A stretch of DNA of 64,000 bases from Streptomyces sp. CBMA152 (GCF_014596475.1 NZ_MECJ01000030.1:1-64000); one strand, 5' to 3'. Positions 55,426-64,000 are shown, numbered from the stretch's first letter. The notes: a model not told the origin generated them from the sequence alone. Numbers and translations are program-made.

Positions 55426-56805
55426 ATGAGCACCACGGAGCGTCCCCGAATCCTCGTCGTAGGCGGTGGGTACGTAGGCCTGTACGCGGCACGGCGCATT
55501 CTCAAGAAGATGCGCTACGCCGAGGCGACCGTCACGGTCGTCGACCCGCGGTCGTACATGACGTACCAGCCCTTCCTCCCCGAAGCCGCCGCAGGCAGCA
55601 TCTCCCCGCGCCACGTCGTCGTCCCGCTGCGACGCGTCGTGCGCGGAGCCGAGGTGCTCACCGGCCGTGTCACCAGCATCGACCAGGACCGCAAGGTCGC
55701 CACGGTCGCGCCGCTCGTCGGCGAGGCCTACGAGCTGCCCTTCGACTACCTGGTGATCGCGCTCGGCGCGGTCTCCCGCACTTTCCCGATACCCGGCCTC
55801 GCCGAGCAGGGCATCGGCATGAAGGGCGTCGAGGAGGCCATCGGGCTTCGCAACCACGTCCTGGAGCAGCTGGACAAGGCCGACTCCACGACCGACGAGG
55901 AAGTCCGCCGCAAGGCGCTGACCTTCGTCTTCGTCGGCGGTGGCTTCGCCGGTGCCGAGACGATCGGCGAGGTCGAGGACATGGCCCGCGACGCGGCCAA
56001 GTACTACACCAACGTGAAGCGCGAGGACATGCGCTTCATCCTGGTCGACGCCGCCGACAAGATCCTCCCCGAGGTCGGGCCGCAGCTCGGCACCTGGGGC
56101 AAGGAGCACCTTGAGGGCCGCGGTGTCGAGATCTACCTCTCGACCTCCATGGACTCCTGCGTCGACGGCCACGTCGTGCTGAAGAACGGCCTCGAGGTCG
56201 ACTCCAACACCATCGTGTGGACCGCCGGCGTCAAGCCGAACCCGGCGCTGGCCCGCTTCGGCCTGCCGCTCGGCCCCCGCGGCCACGTGGACGCCCAGCC
56301 GACCCTCCAGGTCACCGGCACCGACTACATCTGGGCCGCGGGCGACAACGCCCAGGTCCCGGACCTCGTCGGCCGCAAGGCGGGCAACGAGAACGCCTGG
56401 TGCCCGCCGAACGCCCAGCACGCGCTGCGCCAGGCCAAGGTCCTCGGCGACAACGTGGTCTCCGGTATGCGGGGCTTCCCGCAGAAGGAGTACAGCCACG
56501 CCAACAAGGGTGCGGTCGCCGGTCTCGGCCTGCACAAGGGCGTCGCGATGATCGTCATGGGCAAGATGAAGATCAAGCTCAAGGGCCGTCTCGCCTGGTA
56601 CATGCACCGTGGCTACCACGGTCTGGCCGTGCCCACCTGGAACCGCAAGATCCGCGTCTTCGCCGACTGGACCCTCGCGATGTTCCTGAAGCGCGAGGTC
56701 GTCTCGCTCGGCGCCATGGAGACGCCGCGCGAGGAGTTCTACGAGGCCGCCAAGCCCGCTCCGGCCCCGGCCGCGAAGGTCGAGGAGAAGGCCAAGGCCT
56801 CCTGA
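55426..56805 (+). CDS. ndh: Type II NADH dehydrogenase
   Basis: A 459-residue non-proton-pumping NADH:quinone oxidoreductase bound to the inner membrane face. FAD-binding RILVVGGGYVGLYAARRI, the conserved TYQPFLPEAAAG block, NADH-binding FVFVGGGFAGAETIGEVEDMA and the second FAD motif YIWAAGDNAQVPD are intact. The C-terminal amphipathic part (AWYMHRGYHGLAVPTWNRKIRVFADWTLAMFLKREVV) is the membrane anchor, followed by a Lys/Ala tail. ATG at 55426. The Rex-like site upstream suggests derepression when NADH is high. Confidence 0.95.
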   Translation: MSTTERPRILVVGGGYVGLYAARRILKKMRYAEATVTVVDPRSYMTYQPFLPEAAAGSISPRHVVVPLRRVVRGAEVLTGRVTSIDQDRKVATVAPLVGEAYELPFDYLVIALGAVSRTFPIPGLAEQGIGMKGVEEAIGLRNHVLEQLDKADSTTDEEVRRKALTFVFVGGGFAGAETIGEVEDMARDAAKYYTNVKREDMRFILVDAADKILPEVGPQLGTWGKEHLEGRGVEIYLSTSMDSCVDGHVVLKNGLEVDSNTIVWTAGVKPNPALARFGLPLGPRGHVDAQPTLQVTGTDYIWAAGDNAQVPDLVGRKAGNENAWCPPNAQHALRQAKVLGDNVVSGMRGFPQKEYSHANKGAVAGLGLHKGVAMIVMGKMKIKLKGRLAWYMHRGYHGLAVPTWNRKIRVFADWTLAMFLKREVVSLGAMETPREEFYEAAKPAPAPAAKVEEKAKAS

Positions 56806-56822
56806 CCTCGGTCACCTGAGAA

Positions 56823-56876
56823 GTACCCCGAAGGGGCCGTCCGCCATCCGTGGTGCGGGCGGCCCCTTCGGCGTAC
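56823..56876 (+). terminator. ndh terminator
   Basis: GTACCCCGAAGGGGCC pairs with GGCCCCTTCGGCGTAC (one mismatch) around a 22-nt loop, 17 bases after the stop. Confidence 0.8.
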
Positions 56877-56960
56877 CCGGCCACCGCTCCGGCCCCTTCG
56901 CGTCACCCCTCGGCGTGCCCGCCCACCGCTTCCCATCACCCCTCGGCGTGCCCGCCCACC
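56867..56960. repeat. Degenerate 33-bp tandem repeat between ndh and cfa
   Basis: Two exact 25-base units (starting TCACCCCTCGGCGTGCCC) at 56903-56927 and 56936-56960, and a more diverged unit before them. Not coding as far as I can see. Confidence 0.75.
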
Positions 56961-57091
56961 CGCGGCCGCTTCCGATCACCTGCACGCCCGTCCTGTACGC
57001 CCGTGGCGCTGTAGCGGGATGACCGATGGCCGGGGCACTGTTGTCCGGGGTGCCGGGCAATCGTGGGCTCGACTTCACGGAGGTGTGGACC

Positions 57092-58393
57092 ATGGCCGAC
57101 GCCGCTTCGCGGCTGACCGCTCTCGCCGACAAGCTCCTCGGGGAGCCGCTTCCGGTCCGTATCCGCGCCTGGGACGGCAGCGAGGCCGGTCCCCCCGGCG
57201 CGCCGGTCCTCGTCCTGCGCCACCGCCGCGCCCTGCGCCGACTGCTGTGGCGCCCGGGCGAACTGGGCCTCGCCCGCGCCTGGGTGGCCGGTGAGCTCGA
57301 CATCGAGGGCGACCTCTATCTGGCCCTCGACCTGATCGCCGGGCTGCTCTGGGAGCGCGGCGGCCACCCCGAGGACGCGGTCCATCCCGTACGCGACCCG
57401 AGGCTGCGGGCCGCCGCCCTGGAGCTGCTGCGGCTCGCCGGACCGCTGCCGCCGCCCGCCCCGCCCGCCGAGGAACTGCGCCGCCGCACCGGCCGGCTGC
57501 ACACCAGGCGCCGCGACAAGCAGGCCATCAGCCACCACTACGACGTGGGCAACGCGTTCTACGAGATCGTCCTGGGGCCGTCGATGGTCTACTCCTGCGC
57601 GTACTGGAGCGAGGGCGGCACCCTGGAGGACGCCCAGCGCGACAAACTGGACCTGATCTGCCGCAAGTTGAGCCTCGAAGAGGGCGAGCGGCTGCTCGAC
57701 GTCGGCTGCGGCTGGGGCTCGATGGCCATCCACGCCGCCCGCCACTACGGCGTCCACGCCGTCGGCATCACGCTCAGCGCCGAACAGGCCGCGTACGCCC
57801 GCAAGCGCATCGCCGGGGAGGGCCTGACCGACCGGATCGAGATCCGCGTCCAGGACTACCGGGACGTCGACGACGGCCCGTACGACGCGATCTCGTCGAT
57901 CGGGATGGCCGAGCACGTCGGCACCGAGCGCTATCGCGAGTACGCCGACGACCTGTACGCGCTGCTGAAGGACGGCGGCCGGCTCCTCAACCACCAGATC
58001 GCCCGCCGCCCCGAGCGCGACGAAGCGGCGTACCACGTCGACGAGTTCATCGACGCGTACGTCTTCCCCGACGGCGAGCTGGCGCCGCTCGGCCGGACCC
58101 TGTCGACGCTTGAGGAGGCCGGGTTCGAGGCGCGGGACGTGGAGGCCATCCGCGACCACTACGCCCTCACCCTGCGGCAGTGGGTGGCCAACCTGGAGGC
58201 GGGCTGGGAGCGGGCGACCGGGCTGACCAGCCCCGGCCGGGCCCGCGTCTGGCGGCTCTACATGGCCGCGTCCGCGCTGTCCTTCGAGCGCAACCGGATC
58301 GGCGTCAACCAGATCCTGGCCGTGAAGCCCCCGCCGGGCGGCGCCTCGGGGATGCCGCTGCGGGCGCGCAGTTGGGGGAGCCCCGCCTCGTAA
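57092..58393 (+). CDS. cfa: Cyclopropane-fatty-acyl-phospholipid synthase family methyltransferase
   Basis: A 433-residue SAM-dependent enzyme that methylenates or methylates unsaturated chains of membrane phospholipids. N-terminal lipid-binding domain of about 130 residues, then KQAISHHYDVGNAFYEIVLGPSMVYSCAYW, SAM motif LLDVGCGWGSMAIHAARHYG, VGITLSAEQAAYARKR, and SSIGMAEHVG with the active-site Glu. The C-terminal WRLYMAASALSFERNRIGVNQILAVKP is typical. ATG at 57092 behind GGAGG gives the best start. With the desaturase earlier in the window this gives two membrane-lipid modifying enzymes. Confidence 0.93.
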   Translation: MADAASRLTALADKLLGEPLPVRIRAWDGSEAGPPGAPVLVLRHRRALRRLLWRPGELGLARAWVAGELDIEGDLYLALDLIAGLLWERGGHPEDAVHPVRDPRLRAAALELLRLAGPLPPPAPPAEELRRRTGRLHTRRRDKQAISHHYDVGNAFYEIVLGPSMVYSCAYWSEGGTLEDAQRDKLDLICRKLSLEEGERLLDVGCGWGSMAIHAARHYGVHAVGITLSAEQAAYARKRIAGEGLTDRIEIRVQDYRDVDDGPYDAISSIGMAEHVGTERYREYADDLYALLKDGGRLLNHQIARRPERDEAAYHVDEFIDAYVFPDGELAPLGRTLSTLEEAGFEARDVEAIRDHYALTLRQWVANLEAGWERATGLTSPGRARVWRLYMAASALSFERNRIGVNQILAVKPPPGGASGMPLRARSWGSPAS

Positions 58394-58395
58394 CC

Positions 58396-58464
58396 CCGTA
58401 CGGGAAAAAGGGGAAGGGCCCGGGACGGCGAACGCCGTTCCGGGCCCTTCCCCTTCACGTACGG
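58396..58464. terminator. Bidirectional terminator, cfa/ABC permease
   Basis: AAGGGGAAGGGCCCGG pairs with CCGGGCCCTTCCCCTT around an inner CGGCG/CGCCG stem, with outer CCGTAC/GTACGG pairs. It lies between the convergent genes. Confidence 0.92.
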
Positions 58465-60993
58465 CTACTCCGTCTTGATCGCCGTCAGCATGTTCAGGCG
58501 GGCGGCGCTGCGGGCCGGCCAGAGGGAGGCGAGGACGCCCACCAGGCCCGCGAGGAACAGGAAGAGCGCGATCCGGTCCCACGGGATGACCAGCGCGTAC
58601 TCCGGGACCGAGCCCTTGATGGTCTGGCCGATGGCCCAGGCCAGGAAGGTGCCCAGGCCCACGCCGATCACCGCGCCGAAGACCGAGATGACGACGGCCT
58701 CCAGGCGGATCATGCGCTTGACGCGGCGGCGGTCCAGGCCGATCGCCCGCAGCATGCCGATCTCCTGCTGGCGTTCGAAGACCGACATGGCCAGCGTGTT
58801 GACCACACCGAGGACGGCGATGATCAGGGCCATCGCGAGCAGGCCGTACATGATGTTGAGCAGCGTGTTGATCATGCCGCCGAACGTGTCGCGGATGTCC
58901 TGCTGGTCCATGAAGCTGATCGCCGGGTTGTCGCCGAGGGCGTTGACCAGCGCCTGCTCATTGGCCTTGGTGGCCCCGCCGTCCATGGTCACGAACACCT
59001 GGCGGATGAACGGCCGGGTCTCGTGCGGGTCGAGGATCGTGGTCGAGGCGAGGACCGAGGACAGGAAGTCCTGCTTCTTGAAGACCGCGCCCACGGTGAG
59101 TCGGCCCGTCTTCTTGTCGTTGAACTCGGCCGGCACCTGGGTGCCGACCTTCCAGCCCTTGGAGGCGGCCGTCTCGTCGTCGACCGCGAGCTGGCCCTTG
59201 CCGAGGGTGGCGAGCGAGCCGGAGAGGGTCTCCAGGCGCATGACCTTCTCGATGTCGCCCGGCGTCACACCGGCGACTTCCTGGTGCGAGTCGCCGAGCT
59301 TGAGGTACGAGGACTGCTTCGGCGAGACCGCAGTGACGCCCGCGGCCTTGCGCAGCTCCGCCACCACGGACTTGTCCAGGTCGCCGCCGCTGGCCATCTG
59401 AACCATGTAGTCGGCCTTGATGTTGTCCGTCGTCGTCTTGTCGATCGACTTGCCCAGCGTGACGCCGAGCACCGACAGACCGGTGACCAGGGTGAGGCCG
59501 ATGGCGAGCGCGGAGGCGGTGGCGCCGGTGCGGCGCGGGTTGCGGACCGCGTTCTGGCTGGCCAGCTTGCCGGAGACACCGAACATCCTGGCCAGCGCCG
59601 GGCGGACAAGGGCGATGACCGGGCGGGAGAGCAGCGGGATCAGGATGATGATGCCGACCAGGGCCAGGAAGGCGCCCAGGCCGATCATGGTCTTGCCGTC
59701 CTTGCCGGTCGCGGCGCCCGACAGGACCGCGCCCGCGCCGAGCAGGGTGATGATCGCGCCGATGGTGTTCCGGACGACCAGGGACTTGGTGGTGGCGACG
59801 CCGTGCACGCTGTTCATCGCGGCCACCGGCGGGATCTTCGCGGCGCGCCAGGCGGGCAGCAGGGCGGCGATCAGGGTGACCAGGACGCCGACGGCGAGCG
59901 CGGCGATGACCGGGGTGGCCGAGACGATCAGCGAACCGGCCGGGAGCTTGACGCCGAAGGCGTCCATGCCGGAGCGCAGCCCGACCGCGAGGCCGAGGCC
60001 GAGACCGAAGCCGACCGTGGAGGCGAGCGTGCCGACCACCAGCGCCTCGGCGAGCACCGAGCGCCGCACCTGGGAGCGCGAGGCACCGACCGCACGCATC
60101 AGGGCGAGCTCACGGGTGCGCTGGGCGACCAGCATGGTGAAGGTGTTGGAGATCAGGAAGACACCGACGAACAGCGCGATGGCGGCGAAGGCGAGCAGCG
60201 TCTGGCTGAGCGCGCTGAGCCCCTGCTCGATGTCGCCGGCCTCCTGGTCGGCGAGCGCCTGACCGGTCTTGGCCTCGGCGTGCTCCGGCAGCAGCGGCTT
60301 GACCTCGTTGAGGATCTTCGTCGCGTCGGCGCCGGGCTTGGCGGAGATGTTGAGGTTCTGGAAGAAGCCGGGCTTCAGATAGAGCTTCTGGGCGACGTTG
60401 GTGTCGAACAGGACCAGGCTGCCGCCCGCGTTGACCGCGCCGTCCTCGGTGGTGAAGACACCGGAGAGGGTGTACGTCTTCACCGGCCCGTTGGTGGCCA
60501 CCCGCACCCGGTCGCCGACCTTGTACTTGCCCTTGTCGGCGGTGTCCTTGTCGAGGGCGATCTGGCCGTCCTGGACGGGCCCGGAGCCGTCGGCGAAGGT
60601 GTACGAGGGGTCCTTGCCGTCCTTGCCCGGCGAGAAGTTGCCGCCCTTGTTGGCCCAGCCCTGCCCGATCAGCTTGCCGTGCTGGTCGGCCACACCGGCG
60701 AACCCGTCGACGCGCCCGTTGACGGACGAGACCCCGTCCAGCGCCTCGATCTTCTGGACGGTCTGCTTGCCGACGCCCGGGTCCTGCTTGTCGTCGTCTC
60801 TGTTGTGGTACGAGGTGACGGCGACGGCCACGTTGTCGTAGCTCTTGGCCGACTGGTTCTTGAAGGCGCTCTTGAGGGTGTCGGTGAAGACCAGCGTGCC
60901 GGAGACGAAGGCGACGCCGAGCATCACGGCGAGCACCGTCATCAACAGCCTGGCCTTGTGCGCCAGCACGTTGCGCAGGGCGGTTTTGAACAT
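58465..60993 (-). CDS. ABC transporter permease with two FtsX domains (system 2)
   Basis: An 842-residue membrane protein paralogous to the permease at 24809-27382. N-terminus MFKTALRNVLAHKARLLMTVLAVMLGVAFVSG, outer domain about residues 40-250, FtsX domain with MLVAQRTRELALMRAVGASRSQV, second outer domain, and the C-terminal FtsX domain with SVFERQQEIGMLRAIGLDRRRVKRMIRLE. ATG at 60993 after AGGACTGAG. It is 62 bp downstream of its ATPase gene, unlike system 1 where the genes overlap. Substrate unknown; surface lipids or peptides are usual for the family. Confidence 0.92.
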   Translation of the reverse strand: MFKTALRNVLAHKARLLMTVLAVMLGVAFVSGTLVFTDTLKSAFKNQSAKSYDNVAVAVTSYHNRDDDKQDPGVGKQTVQKIEALDGVSSVNGRVDGFAGVADQHGKLIGQGWANKGGNFSPGKDGKDPSYTFADGSGPVQDGQIALDKDTADKGKYKVGDRVRVATNGPVKTYTLSGVFTTEDGAVNAGGSLVLFDTNVAQKLYLKPGFFQNLNISAKPGADATKILNEVKPLLPEHAEAKTGQALADQEAGDIEQGLSALSQTLLAFAAIALFVGVFLISNTFTMLVAQRTRELALMRAVGASRSQVRRSVLAEALVVGTLASTVGFGLGLGLAVGLRSGMDAFGVKLPAGSLIVSATPVIAALAVGVLVTLIAALLPAWRAAKIPPVAAMNSVHGVATTKSLVVRNTIGAIITLLGAGAVLSGAATGKDGKTMIGLGAFLALVGIIILIPLLSRPVIALVRPALARMFGVSGKLASQNAVRNPRRTGATASALAIGLTLVTGLSVLGVTLGKSIDKTTTDNIKADYMVQMASGGDLDKSVVAELRKAAGVTAVSPKQSSYLKLGDSHQEVAGVTPGDIEKVMRLETLSGSLATLGKGQLAVDDETAASKGWKVGTQVPAEFNDKKTGRLTVGAVFKKQDFLSSVLASTTILDPHETRPFIRQVFVTMDGGATKANEQALVNALGDNPAISFMDQQDIRDTFGGMINTLLNIMYGLLAMALIIAVLGVVNTLAMSVFERQQEIGMLRAIGLDRRRVKRMIRLEAVVISVFGAVIGVGLGTFLAWAIGQTIKGSVPEYALVIPWDRIALFLFLAGLVGVLASLWPARSAARLNMLTAIKTE

Positions 60994-61055
60994 GGGCTTT
61001 CTCAGTCCTGGGGGAGTGCGAACAGGGCGGTGGCTGGGGCCGGGCGGCCCGCGGT

Positions 61056-61826
61056 TCAGCTCGTACGACCCTTCGCGTCGAACTCCTTCATGCGGTCGAG
61101 CACGCCGTCGGCGCTCGGGTGGAGCATCTCGTCCACCACGCGGCCGTCGGCGAGGAAGATCACGCGGTCCGCGTAGGAGGCGGCGACCGGGTCGTGGGTG
61201 ACCATGACCACGGTCTGGCCGAGCTCGCGCACCGAGTTGCGCAGGAAGCCCAGGACCTCGGCGCCGGAGCGGGAGTCCAGGTTTCCGGTCGGCTCGTCAC
61301 CGAAGATGATCTCGGGCTGCGAGGCGAGCGCGCGGGCCACGGCCACACGCTGCTGCTGGCCGCCGGAGAGCTGGGTGGGGCGGTGCGAGAGGCGCCCGGA
61401 CAGGCCGACCATCTCGATGACCTTCGCCACCCACTCCTTGTTGGGCTTGCGACCCGCGATGTCCATCGGGAGCGTGATGTTCTCGGCGGCGGTCAGCGTC
61501 GGCAGCAGGTTGAACGCCTGGAAGATGAAGCCGATCTTGTCCCGGCGCAGCTGGGTGAGCTGCTTGTCCTTGAGCGAGCCGAGCTCGGTGTCGCCTATGC
61601 GCACCGACCCGGAGCTGAACGAGTCGAGCCCGGCCACGCAGTGCATCAGCGTCGACTTGCCGGAGCCCGAGGGGCCCATGATCGCGGTGAACTCGCCCTG
61701 GCGGAAGTCGACCGACACCCGGTCGAGCGCGACCACCTGGGTCTCGCCCGCGCCGTAGACCTTCGACAGCTCGGTGGCGCGGGCGGCCACCGCGGTGGCG
61801 CGGTGTGCGGTGGGGATGGTGGTCAC
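61056..61826 (-). CDS. ABC transporter ATP-binding protein, MacB/LolD type (system 2)
   Basis: A 256-residue ATPase. Walker A GPSGSGKST, Q-loop FIFQAFNLLPTLTAAEN, signature LSGGQQQRVAVARAL, Walker B IIFGDEPTGNLDSR and MVTHDP are intact. It is closely related to the ATPase at 24024-24812, from which it differs mainly in the first 25 residues. GTG at 61826 with CAGGAG upstream; the frame is open a further 250 bases with no homology. First gene of a two-gene operon transcribed away from bldA. Confidence 0.93.
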   Translation of the reverse strand: MTTIPTAHRATAVAARATELSKVYGAGETQVVALDRVSVDFRQGEFTAIMGPSGSGKSTLMHCVAGLDSFSSGSVRIGDTELGSLKDKQLTQLRRDKIGFIFQAFNLLPTLTAAENITLPMDIAGRKPNKEWVAKVIEMVGLSGRLSHRPTQLSGGQQQRVAVARALASQPEIIFGDEPTGNLDSRSGAEVLGFLRNSVRELGQTVVMVTHDPVAASYADRVIFLADGRVVDEMLHPSADGVLDRMKEFDAKGRTS

Positions 61827-62225
61827 GGAGGACTCCTGTCGGGACGTGGTGCTGGGGACCACTCCATCCTCGATGCCGCCGCACCCTCGGAACGTCAGTC
61901 CCTGTGCCCGTTCTCCGGCCCACTTGAGTCTTATGCGAGCCCTACTCGCCTCCTCCTCGGGTATGACGCCGCCCCTGAGAGACCCCCGGCGGCGCCGGGC
62001 TCCGCGGGGGTGCGCGCGGGGGAGTCGAATTCGCGTCATTCCGTTACGCACAGTCCGGCTGACCGGTATGCCCGCCAACCGCCCCCGGCATGTGCCGGAG
62101 CCATCGTCAGGTGGGCTGACGCACCCTCAGACGCCAATAAAATAAGACAACATCGGCCATCGTTCCGCCGTGTGAGGGACGCGTCCGGATAGGCTCTTCG
62201 GGCGAACGTAAGAACCGCGCGACCA
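61827..62225. other. Divergent region between ABC system 2 and bldA
   Basis: About 400 bp without a gene. It must hold the ABC promoter (minus) and the bldA promoter (plus). An AT-rich island (AATAAAATAAGACAAC near 62134) is unusual for this genome. Confidence 0.6.
62190..62195 (+). promoter_or_regulatory. Possible -10 of the bldA promoter
   Basis: TAGGCT, 31 bases upstream of the tRNA 5' end. The -35 region is not convincing. Confidence 0.4.
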
Positions 62226-62307
62226 GCCCGGATGGTGGAAAGCAGACACGGCGAGCTTAAACCTCGCTGGCCCTCGGGCCGTGCCGGTTCAAGTCCGGCT
62301 CCGGGCA
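62226..62307 (+). tRNA. bldA: tRNA-Leu (anticodon UAA), bldA
   Basis: Class II cloverleaf: acceptor GCCCGGA/TCCGGGC, D arm GTG...CAC, anticodon stem GCGAG/CTCGC with loop CTTAAAC (anticodon TAA), a long variable arm GGCCC/GGGCC, and T arm GCCGG-TTCAAGT-CCGGC. CCA is not fully encoded (ACCT follows). In Streptomyces the only tRNA that reads UUA is bldA, which controls aerial growth and antibiotic synthesis through rare TTA codons. I saw no in-frame TTA codon in the genes of this window. Confidence 0.96.
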
Positions 62308-62660
62308 CCTCACGCCCCCTCGGGGAGCAAAGCAGAGAACCGTTAATTCGGTGGGCGGAAGTACCGTATTTCGGCGAATGGGTGGCGTCCGGGTAAACAC
62401 TTCCGCAAGCTTCCCGCCACCGCCGCGCCCCACCACCCGCTCCCGTCCCGCGCGTCCCGGCAGGCACGGCCCGGCGGTTCGGGGCCGACCGCGCGCTCCA
62501 GCGCACCGGGGACCCGCCCCCGTGGCACTCTTGTGACCGTGGAACCCTGGTGTGAGACGGATGTGGCGCGGAAAGATCCTCCCAGAGCACTAGGGTGAAT
62601 GTTTTGCGTTCCCATTACCCTTGACGTCAAGGCCGCGCTCGGTGGCCATGGAGGAGTGAG
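62308..62660. other. Gap between bldA and the Bax-inhibitor gene
   Basis: About 350 bp with no gene seen. It holds a TAGGGT -10-like hexamer near 62591 and the palindrome at 62619-62632. The minus strand is open over much of it but overlaps bldA and has no family likeness. Confidence 0.6.
62619..62632. promoter_or_regulatory. Perfect palindrome before the Bax-inhibitor gene
   Basis: CCTTGACGTCAAGG, a perfect 14-bp palindrome 28 bases upstream of the ATG. It is close enough to block initiation if bound by a repressor. Confidence 0.5.
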
Positions 62661-63533
62661 ATGAGGAGCAGCAACCCGGTCTTCTCGCGACGGGGGTTCA
62701 GCCGCGACAACGGCTACGCGGGCTTCAACACCGCGCCGCAGGCCGGGGGCAACCCGTACGCGCAGGCCCCGTACGGCCAGCCGCAGGCGAACCCGTACGC
62801 GACGAACCCCTACGCGCAGCAGGACACGCAGTACGGCGCCCCGCAGGCCCCGGCCCGCGGCAACGTGATGACGATGGACGACGTCGTCTCGCGCACCGCC
62901 ATCACGCTCGGCGTCGTCGCGCTCGGCGCGGTCCTCGCCTGGGCCCTGCTGCCGGTCTCGACGACCAGCTACGGGCTGGCGGTCGGCGCGGCGCTGGTGG
63001 CGTTCGTCCTCGCGATGATCCAGAACTTCAAGGCGAAGCCCGTCCCGGCGCTGATCATCGGCTATGCCGCGTTCGAGGGCGTGTTCCTCGGCGTGATCAG
63101 CGAGATGTACAACGAGCGCTGGTCCGGCGCCCCGTTCCAGGCCGTGCTCGGCACGCTGGCGGTCTCCGGCGCCACGCTGTTCGCGTACAAGCAGCGCTGG
63201 GTCCGTGTGACCGCGCGCTACGCCCGTATCGGGATGACCATCGCCATCGCGTTCGTCGTGGTGACGATGATCAACCTGCTGGTGGTCGCCTTCGGCGGTG
63301 CCAGCGGCGGGGGCCTGCGCAGCTTCGGCCCGCTCGGCTTCGCGGTCGGCGTGCTCGCCATCCTGATCGGCTGCTTCTTCCTGACGCTTGACTTCAAGCA
63401 GATCGAGGACGGCATCACCTACGGCGCCCCGCGCGAGGAGTCGTGGCTGGCCGCCTTCGGCCTGACGATGTCGCTGGTCTGGATCTACCTGGAGATGCTG
63501 CGTCTGGTGGCGATCCTCCAGGGCGACGACTGA
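62661..63533 (+). CDS. Bax inhibitor-1 / YccA family membrane protein
   Basis: A 290-residue protein. The first 65 residues are soluble and rich in Asn, Pro, Tyr, Gln and Gly with repeats of NPYA(Q/T). Seven transmembrane segments follow, starting at VVSRTAITLGVVALGAVLAWALL. YAAFEGVFLGVISEMY is the family core, and a C-terminal acidic pair (GDD) ends the protein. Relatives are pH- or calcium-sensitive leak channels or FtsH modulators. ATG with GGAGGAG. Regulated perhaps through the palindrome upstream. Confidence 0.9.
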   Translation: MRSSNPVFSRRGFSRDNGYAGFNTAPQAGGNPYAQAPYGQPQANPYATNPYAQQDTQYGAPQAPARGNVMTMDDVVSRTAITLGVVALGAVLAWALLPVSTTSYGLAVGAALVAFVLAMIQNFKAKPVPALIIGYAAFEGVFLGVISEMYNERWSGAPFQAVLGTLAVSGATLFAYKQRWVRVTARYARIGMTIAIAFVVVTMINLLVVAFGGASGGGLRSFGPLGFAVGVLAILIGCFFLTLDFKQIEDGITYGAPREESWLAAFGLTMSLVWIYLEMLRLVAILQGDD

Positions 63534-63554
63534 CGCCCGCACAGGTAAGTGCAG

Positions 63555-63589
63555 AGGGGCCCGTCCGGCAGTCGCCGGGCGGGCCCCTT
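63555..63589 (+). terminator. Terminator after the Bax-inhibitor gene
   Basis: AGGGGCCCGTCCGGC pairs with GCCGGGCGGGCCCCTT (one bulge) around AGTC. Confidence 0.85.
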
Positions 63590-63645
63590 CGCGTTGTCGG
63601 CCTTCGGGTCGTCGGCCTTCGGGTACGGGGGGACTCCTACCTCTC

Positions 63646-63876
63646 CTAGAGCAGGCGGCGCGCGGCCCGCCGCAGGTCGTACTCGTGGATGATCGCCTTG
63701 GCGTGGCCGTACGCGAGATCGTGCTCGCTCCTTAGCCAGCTGACCTTCTCCTCGAACCGTACGAGGGAAGGGCCTTCGTCGACGGTGCGGAGCCAGTCGG
63801 AGACTTCACGACCGGTGCAATGGGGGATGCGGGAGAGCAGGTTGCGATGGGTTTCATCGGAGAAGACTTGGGACAT
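63646..63876 (-). CDS. Small DUF4287-like protein
   Basis: A 76-residue cytoplasmic protein. DETHRNLLSRIPHCTGREVSDWLRTVDEGPSL followed by WLRSEHDLAYGHAKAIIHEYDLRRAARRL is the pattern I know from DUF4287 proteins, which carry a small helical domain. The ATG at 63876 has GGAGG seven bases upstream; an earlier ATG at 63894 lacks one. Function unknown. Confidence 0.75.
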   Translation of the reverse strand: MSQVFSDETHRNLLSRIPHCTGREVSDWLRTVDEGPSLVRFEEKVSWLRSEHDLAYGHAKAIIHEYDLRRAARRLL

Positions 63877-64000
63877 CGGCGCCTCCGGACGCATTGCCTG
63901 GGGGTCTCCCGTGCGGGCGGAGCCCGGAACGCGGGAGAGGGTCCTTCACGTCACCGTGCCTGAGCGTTCGCGTATTGGCAACAGTCCCGGGGCGGCGCGT

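Noticed and set aside
56812..57303. Minus-strand open frame with a repeated W-A-G-T-P-R-G-D motif
   Set aside because: The repeats come from the 33-bp DNA repeat between ndh and cfa; the frame overlaps cfa and has no other support.
62036..62590. Minus-strand open frame across bldA
   Set aside because: It overlaps the tRNA gene and has no recognisable sequence.

Overview
The window looks like about 64 kb of a Streptomyces chromosome. GC is very high, GTG and TTG starts are common, most start codons sit behind GGAGG-like ribosome sites, and the gene content is the conserved core (ppc, pth-rplY-prs-glmU, mfd, eno, divIC, ppx, ndh). A tRNA-Leu with anticodon UAA matches bldA, the developmental regulator tRNA of the genus. 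From memory the order resembles the ppc-to-bldA part of the Streptomyces coelicolor chromosome. I see no phage, transposase or CRISPR array.

Layout. 1-5.1 kb: truncated methyltransferase, VOC protein, secreted FG-GAP propeller protein, and a fatty-acid desaturase/TetR operon divergent from ppc. 7.9-12.3 kb: a minus-strand housekeeping block of tRNA-Gln, glmU, prs, rplY and pth. 12.4-19.6 kb: an orphan sensor kinase, then two divergent pairs of deaminase/SUKH-type proteins (YwqJ deaminase + SUKH-3 on minus; SUKH-1 + an 814-residue YrhB-linker-deaminase-SUKH-4 fusion on plus), then a coiled-coil protein. 19.7-31.3 kb: membrane functions (acetate-type symporter with DUF485 partner, MFS exporter, MacB-like ABC pair, DUF2079 protein under an ECF sigma/anti-sigma pair, acyltransferase). 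31.5-41.8 kb: mfd, a lipoprotein nuclease, an internally duplicated surface protein, an orphan HTH/N6-methylase/specificity fusion, a Ser/Thr kinase and a DUF1906 protein.

41.9-49.0 kb: a surface-sugar group (YfhO divergent from GT2-GtrA), a SurA-like lipoprotein, mazG and a P450. 49.0-53.5 kb: two resuscitation-factor-like LysM proteins, the second behind a c-di-AMP (ydaO-type) riboswitch, then eno and divIC. 53.6-58.4 kb: DUF501-ppx, ndh with a Rex-like operator upstream, and cfa. 58.4-64 kb: a second MacB-like ABC pair, bldA, a Bax-inhibitor-1 family protein and a small DUF4287-like protein.

The most unusual items are the deaminase/SUKH cluster around a shared regulatory region, the methylase fusion whose motif IV reads HPPF instead of NPPF and whose hexamer GTGAAC recurs in its promoter and inside its own gene, a 43-nt dispersed repeat present five times (one pair forming a perfect 21-bp hairpin upstream of eno), and several clean palindromes upstream of membrane-protein genes.
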